Assembly (NCBI RefSeq): GCF_001975785.1 | Contig: NZ_MSFI01000005.1 | Location: 51,944 to 115,943 of the forward strand | Direction of reading: 5' to 3' | Length of the DNA stretch: 64,000 bases | Origin: Domibacillus epiphyticus | GTDB lineage: Bacteria > Bacillota > Bacilli > Bacillales > Domibacillaceae | Part shown: positions 19,351-32,147 of the stretch, one piece after another | How the letters are laid out: every line of letters starts with the position of its first letter | Position numbering within the stretch: position 1 is the first letter of the stretch | Program-made: the position numbers and the translations under genes | Notes under the pieces: generated by a model | Database searches by the model: none | Told to the model about the DNA's origin: nothing | The model's input: only the letters and a program-made list of their open reading frames with translations

Positions 19351-19487
19351 TTACAAATCGAATGGTGAGGACTTTCGGCCAATATTCACAATGATTCTGC
19401 CGAGCTTTCGATTTGCATCATTGAAGCGAATTGTTCTTCTGCTGCCTCAATAATATTGTCGGTGCTTTCTGCCGTTTCGTCAGCTTG
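19351..19487 (-). pseudogene. Remnant of a methyl-accepting chemotaxis protein C-terminus
   Basis: The minus strand encodes about 33 codons (ADETAESTDNI, then EAAEEQFASMMQIESSAES) that match the end of the signalling domain of chemoreceptors. An early stop follows at 19386. A shifted frame continues with LGRIIVNIGRK and ends at TAA 19351, like the usual last residues of such receptors. The upstream flank has a stop in frame. This looks like the decayed end of a receptor gene, left between eno and secG. Confidence 0.55.
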
Positions 19488-19545
19488 TTATTCAAAAATT
19501 ATACGTCCCCAGGCTTCCGATCAAAATTATCATTGTTTAAAATAG

Positions 19546-19577
19546 AAAAACACCCGGCAGCTGCCGAGTGTTTTTTA
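19546..19577 (-). terminator. Terminator of the glycolytic operon
   Basis: Hairpin CACTCGGCAG/CTGCCGGGTG (one mismatch) and T-run on the minus strand, five bases after the eno stop. Confidence 0.8.
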
Positions 19578-19581
19578 ATCC

Positions 19582-23204
<3,623 letters not shown>

Positions 23205-24386
23205 TTACTTATCGTCTAGTGCCACTACGCCAGGAAGATCTTTTCCTTCCATAAATTCAAGGCTGGCGCCGCCGCCTGTTGAAATGTGACTCATTTTTTC
23301 TGCAAGATCGAATTTTTCGACAGCTGCTGCCGAGTCGCCGCCGCCGATGACAGAGTATGCATCTGAGTCTGCCAAGGCCTGAGCGACACCTTTTGTTCCT
23401 TTTGCAAACTTATCAAGTTCAAATACGCCCATCGGACCATTCCAAATAACAAGTTTTGAATTTTTAATTGTTTCTGCGTATATCTCAACGGTTTTCGGAC
23501 CAATATCAAGTGCTTCCCAGTCAGCCGGAATTTCCTCAATTGGTACAATTTTTGTGTTTGCATGCTCACCAAAATCATCAGCAACTGTTACATCAACCGG
23601 CATTAAGAAATTGACGCCTTTATCTTCTGCTTTTTTCATAAACTGTTTTGCAAGGTCGATTTTATCCTCTTCAAGAAGTGATTTTCCGACTTCATGTCCG
23701 AGCGCTTTGACAAACGTATACGCAAGACCGCCCCCAATGATTAAGTTGTCAACTTTATCAAGCAAATGATCAATTACACCAATTTTATCTTTTACTTTTG
23801 CACCGCCAATAATGGCCGTGAAAGGACGATCTGGATCTGATAATGCTTTTCCGAGTACATCCAATTCTTTTTGCATTAAAAAGCCGGATGCAGATGGGAG
23901 GAATTTTGCGATGCCTTCTGTTGAAGCATGAGCACGGTGAGCCGCACCAAATGCATCGTTAACATACACATCTGCAAGTGATGCAAACTCTTTTGCAAGT
24001 TCTTCATCGTTTTTCTCTTCGCCAGGGTAAAAACGAACATTTTCAAGAAGAAGAACGCCGCCTTCACTCATTTTTGAAATTGCTTCTTTTACACTGTCCC
24101 CATACGCTTCATCTGTTTTTGCAACCGGCTGGCCAAGCAGTTCTTCTAAACGTTTGCCCGCAGCTGTCAAGCGCATATCCTCATTTACTTGACCTTTCGG
24201 ACGGCCAAGATGGCTAGCCAAAATAACTTTTGCGCCTTGCTCAGACAAGTATTGAATTGTCGGAAGCGCTGCGCGGATGCGTGTATCATCCGTTACTTTG
24301 CCATCCTTCATCGGGACATTGAAATCAACGCGGCAAAAAACACGCTTTCCTTTCAAGTCCAGATCTTTAATCGTTTTCTTGTTCAT
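23205..24386 (-). CDS. pgk: Phosphoglycerate kinase
   Basis: 393-residue glycolytic kinase making ATP from 1,3-bisphosphoglycerate. Motifs [15 protein letters not shown], the hinge and [12 protein letters not shown], plus the nucleotide loop [12 protein letters not shown] at 24386 follows GGGAGG. It has its own candidate promoter and a terminator-like hairpin in the gap after gapA. Confidence 0.98.
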   Translation of the reverse strand: MNKKTIKDLDLKGKRVFCRVDFNVPMKDGKVTDDTRIRAALPTIQYLSEQGAKVILASHLGRPKGQVNEDMRLTAAGKRLEELLGQPVAKTDEAYGDSVKEAISKMSEGGVLLLENVRFYPGEEKNDEELAKEFASLADVYVNDAFGAAHRAHASTEGIAKFLPSASGFLMQKELDVLGKALSDPDRPFTAIIGGAKVKDKIGVIDHLLDKVDNLIIGGGLAYTFVKALGHEVGKSLLEEDKIDLAKQFMKKAEDKGVNFLMPVDVTVADDFGEHANTKIVPIEEIPADWEALDIGPKTVEIYAETIKNSKLVIWNGPMGVFELDKFAKGTKGVAQALADSDAYSVIGGGDSAAAVEKFDLAEKMSHISTGGGASLEFMEGKDLPGVVALDDK

Positions 24387-24417
24387 TAAGAAGACCTCCC
24401 CTATCATGATTGACAGA

Positions 24418-24452
24418 CAAAAAAAGGGAGCAGGGATTGTATCCCGCCCCCT
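24418..24452 (-). terminator. Terminator-like hairpin between gapA and pgk
   Basis: Minus-strand GGGGGCGGG pairs with the CCCTGCTCCC segment (G-U pairs included) and is followed by seven Ts. It would cut most gapA transcripts, consistent with the excess gapA mRNA known in B. subtilis. It lies downstream of the pgk promoter candidate. Confidence 0.6.
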
Positions 24453-24465
24453 GTTTCACCTTTCC

Positions 24466-24494
24466 ATTATAGATGGTGAACGGTTGTTTTCCAA
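24466..24494 (-). promoter_or_regulatory. Candidate internal promoter for pgk-tpiA-gpmI-eno
   Basis: TTGGAA (24489-24494), 17-base spacer, perfect TATAAT (24466-24471) on the minus strand. B. subtilis also has a promoter ahead of pgk. Transcription would start near 24459, immediately before the hairpin at 24418-24452. Confidence 0.65.
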
Positions 24495-24522
24495 ACGAAA
24501 GATTGAAAAACTGTTTTTTTAA

Positions 24523-25596
<1,074 letters not shown>

Positions 25597-26625
25597 TTAA
25601 GTTTGCTGTAGAAGTTCACGTGCGGCTGCTTCATCTGTAACGAGAATGTCGAGTTTCGGTGATCCATTCAAATACGAGCGAATTGCTTTTCCTTTTGATG
25701 CGCCGCCTGCTGCAGCGATGACGACTTTTGCATGTTGCAAATCGCCAAGTTTTAAGCCGATGGTTGATAATGTATGAATCACATCGCCCTCTTTGTTGAA
25801 ATAGTAGCCAAACGCTTCGGCCACTGCTTCATTCTCTTCTAGCACAGAAAGTTCAGCTTCCGGTGTTTTACGCCGTTTCGCCATAGCAATTGCATCACCG
25901 ACACCGTGAAGCACGATATCAGCTGATTGAATCATACTGACAGCTTCTTTAATTGCCGGCTCTTGTAGAAGTGACTCCCGCACATCCGGGCTGATCCGTT
26001 CAGGTGCATACAAGACACGGTGTGAACCATTTGTATTTTGTGCCATTAATGCCGCAACGGTATTCGCTTCATTGCGGACATCATCACCAATTCCGCCCCG
26101 TGCTGGCACAAACAACACTTGCTTTCCATCCGCAAAATCAGGTTTCATCGTCCGTGCTGTATCTGCCATTGTCGACCCACCTGTTACAGCGATGATAGTC
26201 TTTCCACTCAGATAGGTTTTTATACGGCTAGCACAAGCTTCCCCAATTGCTTTTTTTACGAAAGCAGAATCGTCGCAGTTACCCGGTATGATGACGACTT
26301 CTGATAAGTTGTAGCGAGATTTTAATTCTTCACTCATTGAATCGATCCCTTTCAACTCAAGCATCAATTCTTCCAGTTCTCTCACCACATCCATACCCGT
26401 TTCAGTCAACTTCATGCCTGCTGCGCTAAAATCAAGCAGACCGCGTTCTTTCAAAAACTCCGCTTCGCTTCTCACAACGCGTTCCGTCATGCTAAGCGAC
26501 TGCGCTAATGTTCTTCTGCCAGCTGTCCCGGCAATCCTGACCGCTTGCAAAAGCCGATAGCGTTTTTGCATTACATCAAGCAGGTCCGGTACGAGCTGCT
26601 GTTGAATATTTAGGATCGGTTTCAT
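25597..26625 (-). CDS. cggR: Central glycolytic genes regulator CggR
   Basis: 342-residue SorC-family repressor. Residues 1-90 form a winged helix-turn-helix (RRTLAQSLSMTERVVRSEAEFL), followed by a sugar-phosphate binding domain with GGSTMADTARTM and GVGDAIAMAKRRK. In B. subtilis it is induced by fructose-1,6-bisphosphate and represses its own operon. A matching operator lies upstream at 26663-26690. First gene of the operon. Confidence 0.96.
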   Translation of the reverse strand: MKPILNIQQQLVPDLLDVMQKRYRLLQAVRIAGTAGRRTLAQSLSMTERVVRSEAEFLKERGLLDFSAAGMKLTETGMDVVRELEELMLELKGIDSMSEELKSRYNLSEVVIIPGNCDDSAFVKKAIGEACASRIKTYLSGKTIIAVTGGSTMADTARTMKPDFADGKQVLFVPARGGIGDDVRNEANTVAALMAQNTNGSHRVLYAPERISPDVRESLLQEPAIKEAVSMIQSADIVLHGVGDAIAMAKRRKTPEAELSVLEENEAVAEAFGYYFNKEGDVIHTLSTIGLKLGDLQHAKVVIAAAGGASKGKAIRSYLNGSPKLDILVTDEAAARELLQQT

Positions 26626-26662
26626 ATCCGGCGCCCCTCTTCGGTTACTCGGGTTCTATTTA

Positions 26663-26690
26663 GTCCCACTAAAAAATTTAAGTGTCCCAC
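26663..26690 (-). promoter_or_regulatory. CggR operator (21-base direct repeat)
   Basis: GTGGGAC occurs twice on the minus strand, at 26684-26690 and 26663-26669, exactly 21 bases apart (two helical turns). It lies about 30-55 bases downstream of the expected start site, which is where the B. subtilis CggR tandem operator sits. Confidence 0.75.
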
Positions 26691-26725
26691 CCGGTCGAAA
26701 AAAATTTTCCCCTGCTTACAGACTC

Positions 26726-26754
26726 ATTGTAGCAGGGTGGTTTTTAAAAATCAA
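26726..26754 (-). promoter_or_regulatory. cggR-gapA operon promoter
   Basis: TTGATT (26749-26754), 17-base spacer, TACAAT (26726-26731) on the minus strand. A 7-base inverted repeat CCCTGCT/AGCAGGG (26710-26716 and 26731-26737) straddles the -10 and start site. Confidence 0.75.
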
Positions 26755-26779
26755 CGAAAGTGACCTTTTATTTTTTAAA

Positions 26780-27025
26780 TTATTTGTTAATTTCTTGTTT
26801 TAGTTTCGTAAAGACTGATACGTAGTCAATATGCCCATACTGAAGTATTTCACCATTGTATTCGACAACAGGAATCATCAATCCATACCGCTCTGTCCAT
26901 TCATCACATCCATCAATGTTCCGCTCTTGCAGCATCATGTCGATTTCTTCTTTGACCATATCCATCACGATTTTCGCTTCTTCGCATAAATGACAATTTG
27001 GACGTGTGTAAAAATAAACATCCAC
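26780..27025 (-). CDS. Glutaredoxin-like protein
   Basis: 81-residue thioredoxin-fold protein. YFYTRPNCHLCEEAK carries an N-terminal CxxC, and MIPVVEYNGEIL has the cis-proline region. It resembles the small DUF836/glutaredoxin family. It starts 12 bases after sigL, so it is probably co-transcribed with it. Redox partner unknown. Confidence 0.82.
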   Translation of the reverse strand: MDVYFYTRPNCHLCEEAKIVMDMVKEEIDMMLQERNIDGCDEWTERYGLMIPVVEYNGEILQYGHIDYVSVFTKLKQEINK

Positions 27026-27037
27026 TCTTTTCCCACC

Positions 27038-28369
27038 TCAATCGTATCGTTTCCGCTTTGACGACGACGGAATGTTCAGCTGCTCCCGGTATTTTGCTAC
27101 GGTCCTTCTCGAAACCGTCAGTCCTTCTTCATTCAGTATAGTACAAATTGTTTGATCGGACATGGGTTTTCTTTTGTCTTCAGATGAGACCAGCGCTTCA
27201 ATGCGTGTTTTCACTTGATTTGATGACATCATCTCTCCAACTGTGTCCACCGCAGACAGTCCGGATGGAAAGAAGTATTTTAATTCATACGTTCCGAACG
27301 GCGTTTGCATATATTTCCCCCGGACCGTTCTGCTGACCGTTGATTCGTGAATCGCCAGCTCATCTGCTACTTCTTTCATAGTCAGCGGCTGTAAAGATCC
27401 TGGACCATGAAAGAAAAAGGCGCGCTGTTTTTCAACAATTTTCAGACTTACACGCTCAATCGTTTGCTGGCGCTGTTCTAAACTTTTTAAAAGCCATTGA
27501 TAATCTTTTTCTTTTTCTTTTGTAAATTTTTTCACTTCTATATCAGAATGAGCAGCCATTTGCTTAAAGTAGTCTCTCTGGAATACGACTTTTGGCAAAT
27601 CCTCATTAAGCAGATGCACTTCAATCGTTTCACCGGAGAGAATCACCGATACATCAGGACGCACATACGATGAAAGATCTTGGTGAAAACAGGAACCCGG
27701 TTTTGGATTAAGGGTTTTAATAAAGTCAGCAGCCTCCTGGATCTCTTTCAAATCAACACCGAGTGTTTTTGCAAGAGGTTTCCACCTTTTATTTGCAAAT
27801 TCAATAAAATGATCACGAACAATGATTTCCGCAAGAAATGGAGCGTCAAGACGCCTTTCGATCTGCATGAATAAACATTCCTGTAAATCACGCGCTCCAA
27901 TACCCGCAGGCTCCATCCGTTTAATCATGTTCATTATATAAACAACTTCTTTTTCATCCAGCTCCAGGAAACGTGATGCATCTGCACTGTTCATTTTCAT
28001 GTACCCGTTTTCATCCATGTTATGAAGCAAAAAATCAAGAATTCTTTTTTGTGATTTTGTTAAATTTAACAACTGAACCTGGGTTTCTAAATGATCTGTA
28101 ATTGTATAAGAAGAATCCGGAATGAGCTCAATCCAGTTTTTATGTTCTGTCTGATCATTTACACGAGGCTTCCGTTCTTTTTTATAAAGCGCTTTCAAAT
28201 CAGGTGCTTCAAGTTGAATAAACGGGTTTTCCACCGATTTCGACTCGAGAAACTCCACCAGTTCTTGTGCTGAATATTGAAGCAGCGTGATCGCCTGTGT
28301 CAGCTCCTGTGTCATTGCAAGCTTTACCGACTGCTGCTGCCACAAACCCGGCTTCATCTGCATGTTCAA
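27038..28369 (-). CDS. sigL: RNA polymerase sigma-54 factor SigL
   Basis: 443-residue sigma-54 (RpoN) family factor. The N-terminal glutamine-rich activator region is MTQELTQAITLLQYS, followed by core-binding and helix-turn-helix (HESTVSRTVRGKYMQ), and the C-terminal RpoN box SRRTVAKYREQL. TTG at 28369 is chosen because AGGAGG lies 12 bases upstream; ATG at 28363 is the nearest alternative, and the longer open frame is leader. It directs genes activated by bacterial enhancer-binding proteins, in Bacillus for amino acid and levan catabolism. Confidence 0.95.
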   Translation of the reverse strand: MNMQMKPGLWQQQSVKLAMTQELTQAITLLQYSAQELVEFLESKSVENPFIQLEAPDLKALYKKERKPRVNDQTEHKNWIELIPDSSYTITDHLETQVQLLNLTKSQKRILDFLLHNMDENGYMKMNSADASRFLELDEKEVVYIMNMIKRMEPAGIGARDLQECLFMQIERRLDAPFLAEIIVRDHFIEFANKRWKPLAKTLGVDLKEIQEAADFIKTLNPKPGSCFHQDLSSYVRPDVSVILSGETIEVHLLNEDLPKVVFQRDYFKQMAAHSDIEVKKFTKEKEKDYQWLLKSLEQRQQTIERVSLKIVEKQRAFFFHGPGSLQPLTMKEVADELAIHESTVSRTVRGKYMQTPFGTYELKYFFPSGLSAVDTVGEMMSSNQVKTRIEALVSSEDKRKPMSDQTICTILNEEGLTVSRRTVAKYREQLNIPSSSKRKRYD

Positions 28370-28391
28370 CCATATCGCCCCCCCTCCTGTT

Positions 28392-28397
28392 ATTATA
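28392..28397 (-). promoter_or_regulatory. Possible sigL -10 element
   Basis: Perfect TATAAT on the minus strand 23 bases before the chosen start, but no convincing -35; its position right after the clpP terminator supports it. Confidence 0.35.
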
Positions 28398-28412
28398 CAG
28401 ATAGCGGCCACG

Positions 28413-28441
28413 AAAAAAAAGACCCGCATCAGCAGGTCTTT
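28413..28441 (-). terminator. clpP terminator
   Basis: Hairpin AAAGACC.GC/GC.GGTCTTT with a 4-base loop and eight Ts on the minus strand, right after the clpP stop. Confidence 0.8.
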
Positions 28442-28447
28442 CGTGAA

Positions 28448-29053
28448 TTACTTCTTCTCTTTGTTTGTCACATCGTTGCGCGTCACGATATGGTCTACAA
28501 GACCGTATTCTTTCGCACGCTCAGCAGTCATGAAATTATCCCGTTCTGTATCACGTGCAATGATTTCAAGTGGCTGTCCAGTACGCTCGGATAAGATGCC
28601 GTTTAATTTATCACGGAGGAACAAAATGCGTTTAGCCGCAATTTCGATTTCCGTTGCCTGGCCTTGTGCACCTCCAAGAGGCTGATGGATCATGACTTCA
28701 CTGTTAGGAAGGGCATAACGTTTTCCTTTCGTTCCTGCCGCAAGCAAGAACGCGCCCATTGATGCCGCCATCCCGATGCAGATTGTCTGCACGTCCGGCT
28801 TAATGAACTGCATCGTGTCATAAATCGCCATACCAGCTGTAATACTGCCACCAGGGCTGTTTATGTAAATCGAAATATCTTTCTCCGGGTTTTCTGCTTC
28901 TAGAAAAAGAAGCTGCGAGACAATTGAGTTAGCCACGTTATCGTCAATCCCGCTGCCGAGCATAATAATACGGTCTTTCAAAAGACGAGAATAAATATCA
29001 TACGCTCGTTCACCGCGGTTTGTTTGTTCAATAACTGTAGGAATTAAATTCAC
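28448..29053 (-). CDS. clpP: ATP-dependent Clp protease proteolytic subunit
   Basis: 201-residue serine peptidase that forms the tetradecameric chamber for ClpX, ClpC and ClpE. Serine in [11 protein letters not shown], histidine in [10 protein letters not shown], aspartate in RDTERDNF. The start is GTG at 29053 ([13 protein letters not shown]) after AAAGGAGG; the frame upstream includes the promoter and is not translated. It also degrades tmRNA-tagged proteins. Confidence 0.97.
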   Translation of the reverse strand: MNLIPTVIEQTNRGERAYDIYSRLLKDRIIMLGSGIDDNVANSIVSQLLFLEAENPEKDISIYINSPGGSITAGMAIYDTMQFIKPDVQTICIGMAASMGAFLLAAGTKGKRYALPNSEVMIHQPLGGAQGQATEIEIAAKRILFLRDKLNGILSERTGQPLEIIARDTERDNFMTAERAKEYGLVDHIVTRNDVTNKEKK

Positions 29054-29089
29054 AGTAGTTCCTCCTTTTAGTTGCTGTTCTGTAACAAC

Positions 29090-29120
29090 ATCATACAATT
29101 CAAGGTCAATGATGGTCAAA
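29090..29120 (-). promoter_or_regulatory. clpP promoter with CtsR operator
   Basis: Minus strand TTGACC (29114-29119), 18-base spacer, TATGAT (29090-29095). The -35 lies within a CtsR heptad pair GGTCAAT-GAT-GGTCAAA at 29104-29120 on the plus strand, one base from the GGTCAAANANGGTCAAA consensus. Heat-shock control by CtsR is expected, as in B. subtilis. Confidence 0.8.
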
Positions 29121-29217
29121 CATTATGCTTGCCTATGTGTACGTTTTCTTCTTTCCATACTCAAATTCCTGCTAAACACCATGAATTTCTGGTTACAAAC
29201 AATTTTTTAATTAATTA

Positions 29218-29246
29218 TTGCATTTTCATTATCAATCCACTATAAT
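29218..29246 (+). promoter_or_regulatory. tRNA-Arg promoter
   Basis: TTGCAT (29218-29223), 17-base spacer, TATAAT (29241-29246), 18 bases before the tRNA. Confidence 0.75.
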
Positions 29247-29264
29247 TTTGTAATGTACTAAAAA

Positions 29265-29336
29265 GCCCTCGTGGTGCAACGGATAGCACGTAAGATTCCG
29301 GTTCTTGAGATGTGGGTTCGATTCCTGCCGAGGGCG
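29265..29336 (+). tRNA. tRNA-Arg (anticodon CCG)
   Basis: Complete cloverleaf: acceptor GCCCTCG/CGAGGGC, D arm GTGC/GCAC, anticodon stem TAAGA/TCTTG with loop TTCCGGT, T arm with TTCGATT, discriminator G. The CCA is not encoded. Divergent from clpP. Confidence 0.95.
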
Positions 29337-29343
29337 TCCTATG

Positions 29344-29377
29344 TAAGCCTCTACGTTATGTTTAACGAAGAGGCTTT
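29344..29377 (+). terminator. tRNA-Arg terminator (copy 1 of a repeated hairpin)
   Basis: AAGCCTCTACGTTA pairs with TAACGAAGAGGCTT (one A-A mismatch), followed by seven Ts. The left arm recurs exactly at 31219. Confidence 0.8.
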
Positions 29378-29825
29378 TTTTGTTTCAACAAACGGTACCC
29401 AACTGCCCCGCTTCTCCTCCCCAAAACAGCGAGTAGTCCTATCCGAAAAGATATCCGCATCATTCAGCATTCCCAACTGTTCAAATAAGCAAACGTTGAA
29501 CTGCCAGGACGTTGCGAATCGTTTTCTAAGAATCCTTGTCTAATGTGTTTACGATTGACAGCACTGTCAAAATCATTCTCCATACATATCGATTAGTAAA
29601 TCGAAGTCGCTAGCTCTCTCTTTTTTTGTCGTTCTTCAATGGAGGATTTTCACTTTTTTTGAAGAATTAACGTTTAGATATGAATCGCTTATCGCTCAAA
29701 ATACTGTTGTATGTACGATAATCGGATTTTATGGATTGATTGAAATTGAGACTAAATTTCCTTTTCATCATTATCAGCAGTAGTTTTATAAATTAAACAA
29801 TGATCTAAAGGAGGAATAGTTAATA
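29378..29825. other. Intergenic region upstream of the MFS transporter
   Basis: About 450 bases with no coding frame I can support. It holds a palindrome TTGACAG-CA-CTGTCAA at 29555-29570 and a strong RBS AAAGGAGG before 29826. Confidence 0.5.
29555..29570. promoter_or_regulatory. Operator-like palindrome upstream of the MFS gene
   Basis: Seven-base perfect arms TTGACAG/CTGTCAA with a 2-base centre, 255 bases before the start. Looks like a dimeric regulator site, but no regulator gene is adjacent. Confidence 0.35.
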
Positions 29826-31139
29826 ATGATTCAATCTGACGGGCGCGCAAATAAGCGCCGCATCACCGGCAACATTTTTAAAGGATCTGTTGGAAACCTA
29901 ATTGAATGGTACGACTGGTACGTTTATTCTGCTTTCGCAGTGTATTTCTCCTCTGAGTTTTTCCCAGAAGGAGACCCTACCAGCCAACTGTTAAATACGG
30001 CCGCAATTTTTGCCGTCGGTTTTCTGATGCGCCCTATAGGAAGCCTTTTGATGGGCCGCTATGCCGATCGCCATGGACGCCGTGCTGCATTGACGCTTTC
30101 CATAACTGTTATGGCAAGTGGTTCTCTTATTATTGCCTGTACCCCGAGTTATAATAGCATTGGGATAATGGCCCCTATAATACTAGTAATTGCACGACTT
30201 CTTCAAGGATTGTCGCTGGGAGGAGAGTATGGAACCTCGGCTACCTACTTATCTGAAATGGCAAGCAGTGGCCGCCGCGGCTTTTATTCCAGCTTCCAGT
30301 ATGTCACACTTGTTGCAGGCCAAATGGTCGCGCTCGGTGTTCAAATCATTCTTCAGCAAGTTCTCAGCGAATCCGATATGTATTCCTGGGGATGGCGTAT
30401 CCCTTTCGTTATCGGTGCAATGGGGGCTCTGGCTGTTCTTTGGCTGCGCCGCACCATGGACGAATCGGAACAATTTACGAAAATGGATTCAAAAAGCAAG
30501 GAAAGTGCCGGGTCCGTTCGCACACTGATGAAACATCCGAAAGCGGTACTTACAGTTGTCGGACTTACGCTCGGCGGAACAGTCGCATTTTATACATACA
30601 CCACTTATTTGCAGAAGTTCATGGTGAACACAGTAGGGCTTGAGAAGGAAGTTGTGAGTTGGATTAACTTTATTGCACTGCTAATATTCGTCGTGCTTCA
30701 GCCTTTAGCAGGCATGGTATCTGACAAAATTGGACGTCGACCTCTATTGATGACATTCGGTATCCTTGGAACACTGTTGACGGTGCCAATATTTATGATT
30801 ATGGAGCAGGCGACAAGCTCATTCGTTGCATTCTTGCTCATGATGTTGGGTCTCATTATTGTTACCGGTTACACTTCCATTAATGCAATCGTAAAAGCCG
30901 AGCTTTTTCCGACTGAAATCCGTGCTCTTGGCGTAGGATTGCCTTATGCACTTACAGTAGCGGTATTTGGGGGAACAGCAGAGTTTATTGCTTTATGGTT
31001 GAAAAACATTGGATACGAATCACTCTTTTACTACTATGTAGCCGGTTGTATAGCCGTGAGCTTCCTAGTCTATTGGCGAATGGCTGAATCTTCGAAGGTC
31101 TCTCAAATCGAAGCTGAACTAGAGAGTGCAAAACGGTAG
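29826..31139 (+). CDS. MFS transporter, metabolite:H+ symporter family
   Basis: 437-residue twelve-helix transporter. The family signature is GNLIEWYDWYVYSAFAVYFS at the N-terminus, then MGRYADRHGRRAAL between helices 2 and 3 and GLSLGGEYGTSATYLSEMA in helix 4-5, as in KgtP/ShiA/ProP-type symporters for dicarboxylates or osmolytes. RBS AAAGGAGG. Stands alone on the plus strand between two related hairpins. Confidence 0.9.
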   Translation: MIQSDGRANKRRITGNIFKGSVGNLIEWYDWYVYSAFAVYFSSEFFPEGDPTSQLLNTAAIFAVGFLMRPIGSLLMGRYADRHGRRAALTLSITVMASGSLIIACTPSYNSIGIMAPIILVIARLLQGLSLGGEYGTSATYLSEMASSGRRGFYSSFQYVTLVAGQMVALGVQIILQQVLSESDMYSWGWRIPFVIGAMGALAVLWLRRTMDESEQFTKMDSKSKESAGSVRTLMKHPKAVLTVVGLTLGGTVAFYTYTTYLQKFMVNTVGLEKEVVSWINFIALLIFVVLQPLAGMVSDKIGRRPLLMTFGILGTLLTVPIFMIMEQATSSFVAFLLMMLGLIIVTGYTSINAIVKAELFPTEIRALGVGLPYALTVAVFGGTAEFIALWLKNIGYESLFYYYVAGCIAVSFLVYWRMAESSKVSQIEAELESAKR

Positions 31140-31218
31140 TGTCTTATCTGATACGTTACATATCCAGACAATTGGTTATCCATTTACACTTATATTACTT
31201 TTCGAGAAAAGTGCTATC

Positions 31219-31252
31219 AAGCCTCTACGTTAGTTACCTAACGCAGAGGTTT
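31219..31252 (+). terminator. MFS gene terminator (copy 2 of the repeated hairpin)
   Basis: AAGCCTCTACGTTA again, pairing with TAACGCAGAGGTT. The T-run is shorter than in copy 1. Located 80 bases after the MFS stop. Confidence 0.65.
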
Positions 31253-31418
31253 TCCCTTCAGCATTAAAGCAAATTGGATACTGCATCACGAGAATCGCGA
31301 ATTTTTTGGGCATTCAAGCCAATTCTATCTGTCACACTACAAATACGATTTATGCTTTGCCTCATACTTGGTTAAGTTTGCTTTATTAGCTGTTAAACGA
31401 CGGGGGCGACTTCGTTAT

Positions 31419-31913
31419 TTATTTCTGGTCGGTCGATAATCGCAAGTCGCTAAACGTGTAGCCGAGGTCTTTGCCGTCGCTTCCGTAAATACGAACGTCG
31501 TTTAAGTCGATGCGGTCCCGAAAGTCCGAATAATAATGATTTACAGTCATTGCGCCGAGTTTATTTACAACCGTTTGGCGCACGTCGTCCTTGTCAGTTG
31601 AAGCCACTGTAGAATATACATTTGCCGAGTTTTTCCCCGGCATGATCTCCGCCCGGTCGAACAGTGCTATGCCGTCGTTGCTTGCGAACTCAGACCGGAA
31701 TGTTTCTGTAAAGTCACCTGACAGTATTTTATCCACTTTGTCAATCTTGGCTTGATCCCCTTTTGCTCTTCCAGCAGACTCGTCTTGTTCCACGGCTGTT
31801 TCTTCCGGCTCGACAGGTACTGGCTCTTCCGCAGGCACATAGAACAATACCACTACCAGTGAACCGAAAACAATCAGTGTACCGAACGTGATTAGTTTTG
31901 CTGCTTTACCCAT
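31419..31913 (-). CDS. Hypothetical membrane-anchored protein
   Basis: 164 residues, not recognised. The start MGKAAKLITFG at 31913 follows AAAGGAGG; a longer frame upstream lacks an RBS. One N-terminal hydrophobic segment (about residues 7-27, ending in VVVLFYVPAEEP) suggests a signal anchor, then an acidic proline/glutamate-rich linker to about residue 55 and a soluble C-terminal domain of about 110 residues presumably outside the membrane. Monocistronic, between the MFS gene and crh. Confidence 0.7.
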   Translation of the reverse strand: MGKAAKLITFGTLIVFGSLVVVLFYVPAEEPVPVEPEETAVEQDESAGRAKGDQAKIDKVDKILSGDFTETFRSEFASNDGIALFDRAEIMPGKNSANVYSTVASTDKDDVRQTVVNKLGAMTVNHYYSDFRDRIDLNDVRIYGSDGKDLGYTFSDLRLSTDQK

Positions 31914-32106
31914 GTAACAACCTCCTTTTTTAAAATTTATGATACCTGTACACGAAATTAAACGCTGAACCCGCAATTTAGAAAAAAGTAAATGGTGAGT
32001 TTTTATCCTTCTCGTCTTCAAATGCCGTTTCAAGACTGCCGACTGCGTTCTACACACCTGTCAAGACGATAGAGGTTATTGTTTAAATGATATTAATCAC
32101 ATAAAA

Positions 32107-32147
32107 AAAAGCCTCAAAAGTCATTATTCGACTTTTAAGGCTTTTTT
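32107..32147 (-). terminator. Terminator of the nudix-rapZ-yvcK-whiA-crh operon
   Basis: Hairpin AAAGCCT.AAAAGTC/GACTTTT.AGGCTTT with T-run on the minus strand, overlapping the crh stop. Confidence 0.8.
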
